From NCBI GenBank assembly GCA_004835665.1, contig RBKR01000004.1, positions 1,550,001 through 1,614,000 of the forward strand: a stretch of 64,000 nucleotides of DNA, written 5' to 3'. A model generated the notes under the pieces. It made no database searches and was not told the DNA's origin. It saw only the letters and a list, made by a program, of their open reading frames with translations. Position 1 is the stretch's first letter. Every line of letters begins with the position of its first letter. Source of the stretch: Phoma sp. XZ068 (Eukaryota; Ascomycota; Dothideomycetes; Pleosporales; Didymellaceae). Made by a program: the position numbers and the translations under genes. Shown here one piece after another: positions 54,358-64,000 of this stretch.

Positions 54358-57155
54358 ATGTCCGTCATCTACAAGCGCAGCGAGCGCGAGCGCGACTGGG
54401 AGACGCAGTCCCAGGGCGCCCCGCGCAGCTACACGACGGTCCGGCGCTACAAGGTGCCCGACCACAGCCTGGAGGAGGACACGTACGAGCAGGAGATGCG
54501 CCTCGTGCACCGGCCCCGCGACGACTACGAGGAGCGCCGCGAGGTCCGCAGCGAGTACGTCGTCGAGCGCAGCGACCCGCCGCCCGCCCGCAGCGAGGTG
54601 CGCGAGGTGCGTGACTACCGCTACGTCGACCGCTCGCCGTCGCCCGCCCGCCGCGAGGTCCGCGAGTACCGCATCGAGCGCGAGATAGACCGCTCGCCCT
54701 CGCCCGTCCGCTCCAACGCCCGCGAGCTCCGCATCTCGCGCGAGTACGAGCGCGACCTGCACGAGCCCCCGCGCGACTACCAGCCCTACGACCTGGAGCG
54801 CTACTCGCGCTCCACCGAGTTCTTCCGCCCTGAACCGCCCCCGCTGCAGCCGCCGCAGCCCATCATCATCCGCAACGAAGCCCCGCCCGCCCAGTCGCCC
54901 ATCATCATCCGCGAGGAGGTCGCCCAGCCCGTCATCATCCGCGAGCGCATCCAGGAGCCCGCCTACGAGCTGGTCGAGCGCTCAGAGGCCTACGACGACC
55001 GCCAGCTGGCCCGCGCCCGCGTCGACGAGGACTACTACTACGAGCGCCGGGTGAAGGAGGTCGACCGCGGCGGCCGCAGAGACGAGCGTTACGTCGACGA
55101 GCGCGAGTACGGCCGAGACCGCCATGGTGGCCGCGAGTACTACAGCGACGACGACGTCGTCTACGTCCACAAGGAGAAGGACACCTGGGACCGTGACGGC
55201 AGTCCCCATGGCAGACGCAGCGCCGCAGCAGGCGCCCTTGCCGGGGTCGCTGCCGGCCAGATCATCAGGCACCACCGCAAGAGGAAGGGCGAAGAGGCTG
55301 GTGGCAACATTGGCAACGCCCTGGGCTACGGCACCCTCGGTGCTGTCAGCGCCGTGGCCCTCGATCGCTACAACAACCGCGACAGGTCCCGCTCCCTCTC
55401 CTCCGACCGTGGGAGGCACAGGAGGCACAGGAGCAAGAGCCGCAACCGCAGCAAGTCCCGCGTGCGAGAAGTGGGCACGCTGGCCGCTCTTGCAGGTGTT
55501 GGTCTGGCCGCGTACGCTGTAGGCAAGCGGAACAAGGAAAAGACCGCCCCCGTCACCACCGTCGTCACAGAACACCGGAGTAGGTCCCGAAGGCGGAGGG
55601 GCGGTTCGAGGAATGGACGGAGTCGCTCTCGGTCTGTGACTGTGGTCGAGGAGGACGGCCGTGGCAGGTCTCGAAGCGCGACTAAGCACATGGACCCCAA
55701 GCACCGCAACAACCGAGCAGCATCCGTGGGCCTTGCCAGCGCTGCTGTGGCCGGTCTGGCCGTGCACAACCGCAGCAAGTCTCGAAAGCGCAAGGGAAAG
55801 CGCTCGCCTAGCCGAATCCGCCAGGGTGTGCCCATTGCTGCCGCTGGTGTTGCCGGCGCAGCAGTCACTGGACTGTACGAGAGACACAAGGCTAAGAAGG
55901 AAGCCAGGGCGCTCTCGCGATCCCAATCGAGATCGCGCTCGAGATCAAGGTCGGTGCTCTCCCGCCTCACTGGGCGCAGCTCCAGTAGACCTAGAAGCGC
56001 AAAGAGTGACCCTGTGCTAGTAGAGTACGGTGGTGATCCCATCTATACCGATCGTGAACGAAGCCGATCGCGCGGCGCCCGCGGCAGACGGCGACGTGGC
56101 TCCTCTTCCTCCTCAGACGGCCGACGTGGTAGCCGAAGCCGAAGCAAGAGTCGCGCACGAGCAGTAGCAGAGACGGCGGCGGTTGCTGGCGTGGCTGGAC
56201 TGGCCGCCCACGAGGCAGCGAAGCGTCGTGACCGCAAGAAGGCCGAGAAGGAGCGAGATCGACGACGTAAGTACATCTGCTCTCTAATCGTATCTAGTAT
56301 GCTTACAATTCGCCAGACGAAGATGAATCTGCCTATAGTCAAGACAGCTACAGCCCTGGCCAGTATAGTCCCGGTCAATCGACTGCACACCCAAACGACT
56401 CCCGCTACTTCCCAGAGACCAACTACTTCCCTCCTCCGCCAACAGCCCCTAATGCTCCGTACCCCCCCTACAATCCGGCCGACTACCCACCCCATAACGA
56501 CTATGGACCACCGCCACCACCCGCGGGCGGCTTTGTTCACGAAGACATGAACCCAGGAAACCCCTATGCACGTCAAGATCAGAACCAATACTACCAAGCT
56601 CGTCGTGGAGACGACAATGTGAGTGCTCCAGTCCCTAAGAATTATGGCACCGGGCACATACCTCCTGTTTCTACGCGCGGTGGGTTTCAACCTACTCGCG
56701 CAGCTGATAACCGTACTGACCATATCTCAGGTCTAAATCAATCTCGCGATGCATCACCACCCCTTGCACCTAGCCCAGTCAGTACACGCGAGAAGGAAGT
56801 GAAGTTTGATCTCAATCCGCAAGAACAAGAAATATCACCCAACCCCTCACTCGAGAGAACCAGCAAAAATCGAGACCGACATAGCGAGCGTAGAGAAGAT
56901 AATGATTCAGATGAAGATAGACGTGGTTCCGATTCAGACCGGGAGCATCACAGACGACGTCATGCCGACGAACGATCTAATGGCTCGCAAGGCTCGGGAC
57001 GCGACCGCAAGCGCCATCGACGTGCGGAATCTCCCGGGTCTGATACAGACTCCACCATTGAGCTTCCTCCACGGTTTGACGAAAAGGGACGCAGGAAGGG
57101 TGATGATCCAGCAGCAGACAAGCTGGAGAGTGTTTTGCAATCTTTATTCCGGTAG
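54358..57155 (+). CDS. DUF3824-type SR-rich, low-complexity protein
   Basis: The exons are 54358-56266 and 56317-57155 (intron 50 nt), giving 915 residues. The start MSVIYKRS is chosen over a Met nine codons upstream because fungal homologues of this class begin this way. The first 300 residues are Arg/Glu/Asp/Tyr-rich, with repeats such as RSPSPARREVREY and PIIIREE. The middle alternates Arg/Ser-rich basic tracts with five Ala/Gly/Val segments (SAAAGALAGVAAG, GTLAALAGVGLAAYAVG, AASVGLASAAVAGLAVH, PIAAAGVAGAAVTGLY, AETAAVAGVAGLAAHEA). The second exon is Pro/Tyr-rich, then acidic and Arg-rich. There is no enzyme motif. Its role is unknown; scaffolding or membrane association is only a guess from composition. 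Confidence 0.8.
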
Positions 57156-57561
57156 CGCGCTTTGGCACATTGTTTTCCTATTATCTCTACGGTTTACGCT
57201 TCTTAATGACCCCAGATACGAAAGCACTAACGAGCTTACGATACCCATGAGATGCGCTGCATACGATAGAACACACATAATCCAGCATTTCAGCATCATG
57301 CTTGAATATTCGTTTGATGTGACTCTTGCTTTCAAACTTGCACTGCTGTTCGTACAATATCGGAAGAATGCACTTGGCTGGCGGCATCACGGAATGCCAA
57401 CGACCGATCGAGGTCAGCAGCCACTCCGTATCTGGCATTTGGGGAAGGCACCACGAAGTACATTATTCGCCCAACGGTAAGGCTTTGTAGCTGTCCCCAA
57501 CTGCATACAACTCCATCTCATAAGATTATGTTCATGTCACTCCTATAAATTCACCACGGCC
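57156..57561. other. intergenic region
   Basis: 406 bp between two + genes. No feature recognised. Confidence 0.45.
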
Positions 57562-58641
57562 ATGGCCCTTGTCCACATCTTCAACAAGCTTTCCCTCCTC
57601 CCGCGCATCTTCCAACCAACGACGGATGCCCTCTTCTCCACGCTACCTTTCAACTATCGCTGGCGTTTGCTCTTCCTCCAACCGATTAACCTCCTCGCCC
57701 TTGTTTTCACAGCACCCTCTTTCCTCTTCCAACCCTCTTACCATGTAATCCAGATCCCGACCCGCAGCGGCCCCAAACGCTGCCTCGTCTTCCAACCACC
57801 TCGTGCAGCTGATGAGCCTACGCTGCGACCGCTGCACATTGACTTCCACGGCGGCGGCTTCATCGGCGGGTTTCCAGAGCAAGGTGTAAGATGGTGCACG
57901 TTGCTGGCGAAGCGCACGGGAGCCGTGGTGGTGAGTGGGTGTTATCGGCTTGCGCCACGGCACGTGTATCCAGCAGCACAGGAAGATGCCGACGACATTG
58001 TGTCGTACCTTGTGTCTCACGCTGCGGACTTTGGCGCGAATGCAGACCTGTTGACGCTTGGAGGGAGCTCAGTAGGCGGCACGCTTACGCTGGGGACGAG
58101 CCAGCTCTTGCCACAGGGTACAGTGAAGGCGTGGCTGGGATTCTGTCCGCTCGTTGATCTCAGATTAAGACCTAGGGACAAGATTCGGCCAGAAGGGTTT
58201 CCAGAGCACGACCCGTTGGCGTTTTTAGAACCCCTGTATGATGTGTATGCTGGAACGGAAAGAGAGAGGAATAGCGTGGATCCGAGGTGTCATCCGATCC
58301 TTGCGAAGAGGGAGACTTTGCCAGCAAGTATGCTATTTATTTGCTCGGGCATCGATATCTTGTTGCACGAGCAAACGAAGATGCTTGAAAGGCTGAAGCA
58401 GGAAACAAAGGATGATGAGAGGAGGGTGGACGTCATGGTCGTGAAGAAGGGGTTCCATGGGTTTATTGAGTGTAAGCATTGAGTTTGTCTAGATGCCTCG
58501 TGAAATGCTAATCATGTAGTGCCGTCGTGGGTCATGGAGAAAGAGAGGGTAGAGGTCTTCGAAAAAGCTATCCATTTCGTAAGAACAGTGCACAAGAAGC
58601 ACGAGTTCGATTTCGATGACCAGAAGCAGCGAGTGCAATAG
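57562..58641 (+). CDS. alpha/beta hydrolase of the hormone-sensitive lipase family
   Basis: The exons are 57562-58471 and 58520-58641 (intron 48 nt), giving 343 residues. The HSL oxyanion motif HGGGF is followed by the nucleophile elbow GGSSVGG and a catalytic Asp in CSGIDILLHEQ. The catalytic His is in KGFHGFIE, just before the intron, which joins it to LPSWVMEKE. There is no signal peptide, but a hydrophobic stretch near residues 35-60 could associate with membranes. Members hydrolyse esters, lactones or carbamates; the substrate cannot be predicted. The gene is convergent with PEX7, with only 88 bp between stops. Confidence 0.9.
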
Positions 58642-58729
58642 GGCGTATGGGCTATTATCCATTCAATATTGAGTATCACTTTCAACAACACAGTCATGTA
58701 CAGAATGCTACTCAAATCACTCTTGTTCG

Positions 58730-59856
58730 TCACCGCATAATCGCTCTGGCGTCCCAGACCATTACTCGCTCGTCCCACCCTGTACTGGCGCACCACCCCT
58801 CAGCGCCAAACAAACACCAGTCTACACCGGTGACGAACTCTGTGTGGCGACCCATTCTACCCATTTCTCGTCCACCTCCAAGCACCATGGGATCTTCCAG
58901 CATGTTCTCCTGCTTCATGGTACCTGCACCCATGGCACTCCCGTCAGTCCACACACGGCACGTCATATCGTAACTCGCACTCAACAATATATCTGACAAA
59001 TGCGGACTCCAGGTCAACCTCCTAACAGCATAGTCGTGCCCAGGTAGTACCGCAATGGGGCCGGCGGCCGCCATCCTTATATCAAACGTCCGTATCAGGC
59101 GGTCTACGCCGGCAGTCGCTACTATGCTGTCTCTGTACTTGTTCCAGTCGTGTGTGAGTGCCTCGCTCGGGGGCACACCGACGGGCGCTGCAGCACCCAT
59201 GCGTGGCTTCGGTGGTGTATGAATCGGCACGCTCATGGTGAGGTGGTTGCTTGCGCTCGCCGGCGTCCTGAGGTCGAACACCCTCAAATGGCTGTCGCTG
59301 CTGACACTGCTCACAATGCTGGGCGCATGTGGACTGAATTGCGCCGAGTACGTGCAGCTGTGTGTCGGCAGGGTGGTGATGCTGGCATTGTGGTTCGGGT
59401 TCCAGATCTTGATCGTGCCGTCCCAGGACGAGGAGAGGAACGTGTCTTTGGACACGAGGTTCCAGTGCACGCTGAAGACCTCACGCGCGTGCTCGGACCA
59501 CGACTGGATGGGGAACTGGGCGACGTTGATGTCGAAGAGCTTCACGGAGCCGTCGCCGCCGGCGGTGAGGATCTGCGATTCGTGCGCCTCGGACCATGCC
59601 GAGTCGAAGAGCGAGTCTTGAGTGTCGAACCTGTGCGGCCGTCAGTACGGGCAGCTACGTTCGAACATGTGAAAGTGTGAAGGTGAGCATACCACTTCTC
59701 TGCCACAATGCCATTCGCCGTGAGGCCGAGAATGTATAGTCTGCCATTCCCCACAAGCCCAAAGTTTGCGGAGCTGGCCACGGCTATGCGCGAATCGAAG
59801 AACGGCGAGTACTTGACGCTGTAGCCATTGTAGCCCTGCGTCCGGAACTCGAGCAT
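58730..59856 (-). CDS. PEX7: peroxisomal PTS2 receptor (WD40 protein PEX7)
   Basis: The exons are 59856-59693 and 59630-58730 (intron 62 nt), giving 354 residues. The N-terminus MLEFRTQGYNGYSVKYSPFFDSRIAVASSANFG is the characteristic PEX7 opening. Six or more WD blades follow, for example DSAWSEAHESQILTAGGDGSVKLFD, SVHWNLVSKDTFLSSSWDGTIKIW, VRRLTWSPHLSDILLSASYDMTCRVW and a last blade ending DERVMVWD. The receptor binds the N-terminal PTS2 nonapeptide and brings thiolase and similar enzymes to peroxisomes. One linker has a Pro/Ala insertion between blades 3 and 4, common in fungi. It is divergent from the AlkB-like gene. Confidence 0.95.
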
Positions 59857-60167
59857 TGTGGATGTCGAGGTGTATGTGGATTGTACCGTGGGCCCACAGG
59901 CAGATAGCTTGACCTTATGTTGCGTGTAGCAAAGGAACTGCCTGGCGCATCGTCGCTCGCGGAAAGTTGACGTTGGTGCACGGCGGCATGGTTGCGGGTG
60001 ACGGGTGTATGGCCGAGGCTGGCATCTAGCGGGGCAGCTCCATGCGCCGCTGACCATCGAAGTGGGCACGTGACAGCGCGCTTGAGTGGCGCGTCGTCAA
60101 GCAAAGTCGAGCTGCTTCTGCCTGGCCAAGTCAATCATGCGCAGTGCGGATTGGACCACGATACAAC
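59857..60167. promoter_or_regulatory. divergent promoter of PEX7 and AlkB-like gene
   Basis: 311 bp between divergent start codons. No specific site recognised. Confidence 0.5.
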
Positions 60168-61590
60168 ATGGACGCCTTCGTGTCGAGAAAGAGGAAGCGG
60201 GTTGAAGTGCCAGAAGAGCCTGCAGCATTCCATCGCGGTGCAGCGCCAGAGCTCGAGGAAGAGTCTACAGACTTCAAACTAGCTTTGCTGGCTTCGCTAC
60301 ATCCAGATGCTGATGAAACAACGTTGCTCGAAGCACTGCTGGCCTCGGATGGGTCTGTCGATCAAGCAGCTACATGCCTCACACAGAGCACCCCAGCCTC
60401 CCCACGGAAGCGAGGCTCAAACGCCGCTACAGGATACCAATCATCGCTATCACTGTATCGTCTGAACTCTGACGGGACGGGGCCGGTAAAGAAGCCATTA
60501 GTGAAGAAGGGCAAGACGCTCTACCTGTTCAGTCCAGAGGACATCGAGCAGCACACACCATGCACCGTCCTTCACAACTTTCTGCCCCCTCAGCAAGCCA
60601 ATGCACTGTTGCAGCAACTACTTGATGAGGCTCCAACATACCAAAGTCTCGAGTTCAAGCTGTTCGATCGCGTCGTCACCAGCCCTCATACGTTCTGCTT
60701 CTATGTCAACTCTCTTGACGAGGTAGAGGAGCAGAAGACCGAGTACACCTATGACGGCCGCAAAGTTGAGGTAGGAATGGGGAAGTTCCATATTGCTGCC
60801 ATATACTGACTCGTGGCAGGATGTTCGGCAATGCCTGCCGGAGATGCTCAATGCAGTCCCTCAAGTCGAGGAAGCTGTCAACCGCGAAATAAAACGAAGA
60901 ATGCGAGACTTCTACCCAGACGGCAAGAAACTAAAGTACCAGTCGCCTCACCCTTGGAAAGCCAACACTGCATTTGTAAATTGCTACGATGGCCCACAGG
61001 AACATGTTGGCTACCACGCCGATCAACTGACCTATCTTGGTCCACGCGCAGTCATTGGCAGCCTGAGCCTTGGAGTAGCCCGCGAGTTCCGTGTCCGCAA
61101 GATCCACGCTGAGGACGACAAATACCGTAAGGACGACGGCTCGCTAGCAGACGCCCAAGGCCAGATTTCCATTCATCTACCGCACAACTCGCTTTTGATC
61201 ATGCATGCTGAAATGCAAGAGGAGTGGAAACACTCCATCGCCCCTGCACAAGCTATTGATCCGCATCCACTGGCGAAGAACAAGCGGCTCAACATCACCT
61301 ATCGCTGTTACAAGGATAGCTTGCATCCGCGGTATACCCCCAAGTGCAAGTGCGGTGTACCTACTGTATTGAGGTGCGCTACGAGAAAGAAAGAGTCGAG
61401 GGGACGGTACATGTGGATGTGTCACACAAATTACATTCCAGGGCAAGATGGATGCTCTTTCTTTCAGTGGGCAGAATTCGACGATGATGGAGAGCCACAT
61501 TGGGCGGCAAGGGCGAAAGCTGACCAGGAGAGGCTGAGCAAAGAGAAACAGGCGTCGCTGGAGGACAAGACTGATCCAGAGCTCACATGA
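60168..61590 (+). CDS. AlkB-like 2-oxoglutarate/Fe(II) dioxygenase with CUE-like and GRF zinc-finger modules
   Basis: The exons are 60168-60770 and 60820-61590 (intron 49 nt), giving 457 residues. Residues about 35-75 form a CUE-like ubiquitin-binding segment (ALLASLHPDADETTLLEALLAS). The ALKBH2/3-type core begins at LFSPEDIEQHTPCTVLHNFL. Its iron ligands are His 267 and Asp 269 (HADQ) and His 339 (KHSI), and Arg 357/363 fit the 2-oxoglutarate contact. The C-terminal 75 residues are a GRF-type zinc finger (CKCG, then Cys about 10 residues on, then MCHTN and DGCSFFQW). Such proteins repair alkylated DNA. The GRF finger and CUE suggest recruitment to single-stranded DNA and ubiquitylated partners, by analogy only. 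Confidence 0.92.
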
Positions 61591-62689
61591 GACCAGCCTC
61601 GATACATCACTTGTGATGCACGTGGCTACTAAGATGCTGGAGGTACTGCACCTCACCACGTGCCCAACTACCACCAGCTCACAGTTGCCAGCTCGTGACC
61701 TTCATCCGTTTACTACAACGCACTGCGCCCCGGCGATACGCTCGGCAAACCCGTACGCGCTCTCTGCGCTTCCTGTGGCATTTTAATGCCGGCCCAGGAC
61801 CAGCTCGCACTGCCTACCCCAGCTTGTGGATCCGGGTAAATCGAAGTTAATAATATGGGGTGCATACATGACACCCCTGAACCTTGCCAGCCACGCTGGG
61901 CGATGTAGACAAGCTTTGCTGCAATATATAGATATTAGTTTGAACTGAGTTCTGCGCTGGGGCGAAAGACTGTGTTTCACGACGAAGGTAGTCCTTCGGG
62001 TGGAAGGAGTACTGCTTTGGGAAGATGACACAGTGAATGTCAAAATTCACAGAATGATGATGTCTAGTATTGAATTGAGCAAATCTTTACACTATTGAGC
62101 GCCTGTTGGTTTCTTACACTGTGGTTACCTATCGTCGCCCTCCAAATGGCTCTCGCATCGTCTCAACTGTGCACAAGCAATCTTGACTTCCTTTACTACC
62201 TTGCGCGCTACTTGTTGCGGTGACTTCCTAAATCCCCTGTAGCTCTGCAATCTCTGCAGGCCTGTGACCTGCAATTCCCGATCTTCGCTACTGTTGTACG
62301 ACCGGAGATTGATCAAATAGCCTCCCGTAGTACTACCACGTCGTATTACCCGGTGGAAAAAAATTCCCCTACCGACAGCGTGGAGCACAGTGCCTGCCAG
62401 GTACCAAGCAAAGAACGCTTCATCCTGAAGTAGAAGGTTCCATGCATTATCGCCTTTATTATTGCGATGTGATGAGACCGCATATTACATGCGCGAAGCG
62501 ACGCTAGACCTTTCGAGCACAGTTGCGAGTGCGTGATACGATGCCGGCGAAGTCGGCTATACCGCAATCCTCGTCGGGTGCATATTCCTCGGGCGCATAG
62601 TATAGTTGGAAATCAGTGCAAGCGGTAGTCAATCGAAATGTCGGTGTGGTGTGAAGCTAGGTTTCTGAGTACCATCGCTAGTCGTTTAT
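61591..62689. other. convergent intergenic region
   Basis: 1.1 kb between convergent genes. ORFs under 90 codons without motifs. No repeat or RNA gene recognised. Confidence 0.45.
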
Positions 62690-64000
62690 TCAAGCGTCAA
62701 ACTTTAGTCCAGCGGTACGAAGCCACATCTGTCGTTTGCCCTCGGCTTCACGAACAAGCTCAGCCGAGAGGCGGATACTGGGTGCGAGGTGTGCGTAGCG
62801 TTCCATCTCCAACACAACATTGTTGATGATATCGTCCATGGTCGCTGGCGGCGGGAGCAGCTGTGACAATGACTGAGTCATGGTTGCGCCCATGATGAGC
62901 AAGGTCTGCGAGACAATGCTAAAGGAGTATTAGTAACCGTAGAAATCCTGTCAATTCAGAGACTTACGAGAGTGCGCCTTGGAAGAGGTAGGGCAGATGG
63001 CCTGCATGGTGCGCAGTGATGTACTCCAGTTGGCGTACACATGCCTCTAAGCACTTGTGACAATTATCTTGGACGCTCGAATCCAAGGCTAGGCTCTCAT
63101 CCTGTAGAACGAGCAGCACGTAGGGTCGGAAAATGATCGTCCGACATGCGAAGTACCGTAACCTAAGTACGGTTTGTACAGGATTCTGCAAGGGTACTCG
63201 ATCGAGGGGGAATTGCATCGCCGGCGGCAAACCCGCGTACCACTGATTCAGCTGGAAGTCGAGTTCCACCACTAGCGGATCCAACTGGGCGATTGATGTG
63301 GCAGCAGGACCTTTGGAGTATGGTGTTGTCCGAATGTAGAGCATCGAGCTCACTCGATTCAGCAGTCTCCGAAGGGCAATCTCTGCAAGAAAGTACCATA
63401 GCTCATCTCGACCAACTGCCTCGGTGCCCATATCTTCAAAGCCTGTGGGCAGAGAGAAGCCTTCTTCGAACTGCGATATGCCAGAGTGTGGGAGATCGAG
63501 CTCAGCAAGAAGGTCACTGGATGACTGTCAGTATGCATACAGTACTACAAAGGACTAAAGCTCACCTTTCAATCATGACTGCATTCCAGTACACTCTCCT
63601 GCCTAGCTCCTCTTCGGCTGGCGAGACTCTACCTGGAGCACTGAGAAGTAACTGCAGCTTCATACTAGCGCCTGATAAAACATTCCATGCTTCCACAGGG
63701 CGTACCAGGTATACCAAGTAGGCAGCGGCTAGGATCTGGCACTGCGCGGCAACCATGTTGTTCCTCGTCATGACGCTGGGAAGAAGATCCCATGCTGCGG
63801 CGAAATATGGCAGGCCAGGAGGCTCCTTCTCAGGGCTGTGCAGCGTTATGCTTCCAGTGCTACCAGCATGGCCAAGAGCCAGCACAAGGAGTACTATGCA
63901 ACTCTCTGGGCCTCCTCGGAACCCATGTGCAAGCGCAGTCTGGTAGTAGCTGCTCCAGGTGTATGGATTTACACAAGCGTAGAAGACATTCACTCGCTCG
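62690..64000 (-). CDS. fungal-specific transcription factor, C-terminal part (5' end outside window)
   Basis: The exons visible are 64000-63566, 63516-62968 and 62918-62690, with two 49-nt introns. The frame is open through the right edge (ERVNVFYACVNPYTW), so the N-terminus, where a Zn2Cys6 DNA-binding domain would normally sit, is missing. What is visible is the middle-homology region of fungal Zn-cluster regulators: GHAGSTG, the AQCQILAAAYLVYLVRPVEAWNVL block, RRVYWNAVMIESDLLAELDLPHSGI (the family hallmark), and helical segments to LRLRYFACRTIIFRPYVL. Its targets are unknown. Confidence 0.85.

Noticed and set aside
54982..55926. 314-codon minus-strand ORF
   Set aside because: It is a shadow of the DUF3824 gene. 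Repetitive codons on the sense strand create it.
56619..56731. Possible second intron in the DUF3824 gene (GTGAGT to CAG)
   Set aside because: Splicing it would bring an immediate stop, whereas reading through keeps a long frame in the same style.

Overview
The window comes from a filamentous ascomycete, most likely a dothideomycete of the Pleosporales type. The signs are genes with short introns (about 44-121 nt, GTAAGT-type donors, CTAAC/CTAAT-like branch sites, YAG acceptors), single-gene transcription on both strands, fungal-specific families (SSR4, DUF3824, MSC2-type zinc transporter, AflR-like regulator), and an AT-rich block carrying the fingerprint of repeat-induced point mutation (RIP). 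No bacterial-style operons, rRNA or tRNA genes were seen.

Region 1, 1-9300: an AT-rich, TA-saturated block of dead transposons. The first ~890 nt contain no CA or TG dinucleotide and hold, on the minus strand, the reverse-transcriptase core of a Ty3/Gypsy element. From about 1.55 to 7.44 kb lies a less damaged hAT-type DNA transposon (transposase remnant about 4.8-7.1 kb, + strand) bracketed by inverted TTAGGT-rich arrays. It was probably inserted into the older element.

Region 2, 9.3-20.8 kb: directly against the AT-rich block lies a decaying polyketide cluster of the atrochrysone/anthraquinone type. It has a metallo-beta-lactamase-fold thioesterase (broken), an AflR-like Zn2Cys6 regulator (open), an NAD(P)-dependent reductase (one frameshift), an SDR-like protein (nearly open), and a non-reducing PKS (SAT-KS-AT-PT). 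The PKS is broken by a nonsense codon and several frameshifts, and it ends abruptly by fusion to the C-terminal third of a cytochrome P450 whose haem-ligand cysteine has become phenylalanine. The pathway cannot work as it stands.

Region 3, 22-39 kb: ordinary housekeeping genes. These are VTC4 (vacuolar polyphosphate polymerase, with a Pho4-type CACGTGGG site upstream), a patatin-like phospholipase, a small orphan protein, ALG1, an MSC2-type zinc transporter, mitochondrial ribosomal protein bS18m, and a large PPR protein. The last two are divergent.

Region 4, 39-64 kb: a small secreted cysteine-containing protein, a kelch-repeat membrane protein, a secreted tyrosinase, SSR4 (SWI/SNF-RSC subunit), MRM2 (mitochondrial rRNA methyltransferase), a Cys-rich GPI-type surface protein, a DUF3824 SR-rich protein, an HSL-type alpha/beta hydrolase, PEX7, an AlkB-like dioxygenase with CUE and GRF modules, and, cut by the right edge, a fungal-specific transcription factor. 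Most exon boundaries given here were checked by reading-frame continuity only. All functional names rest on motif recognition by eye, without database searches.
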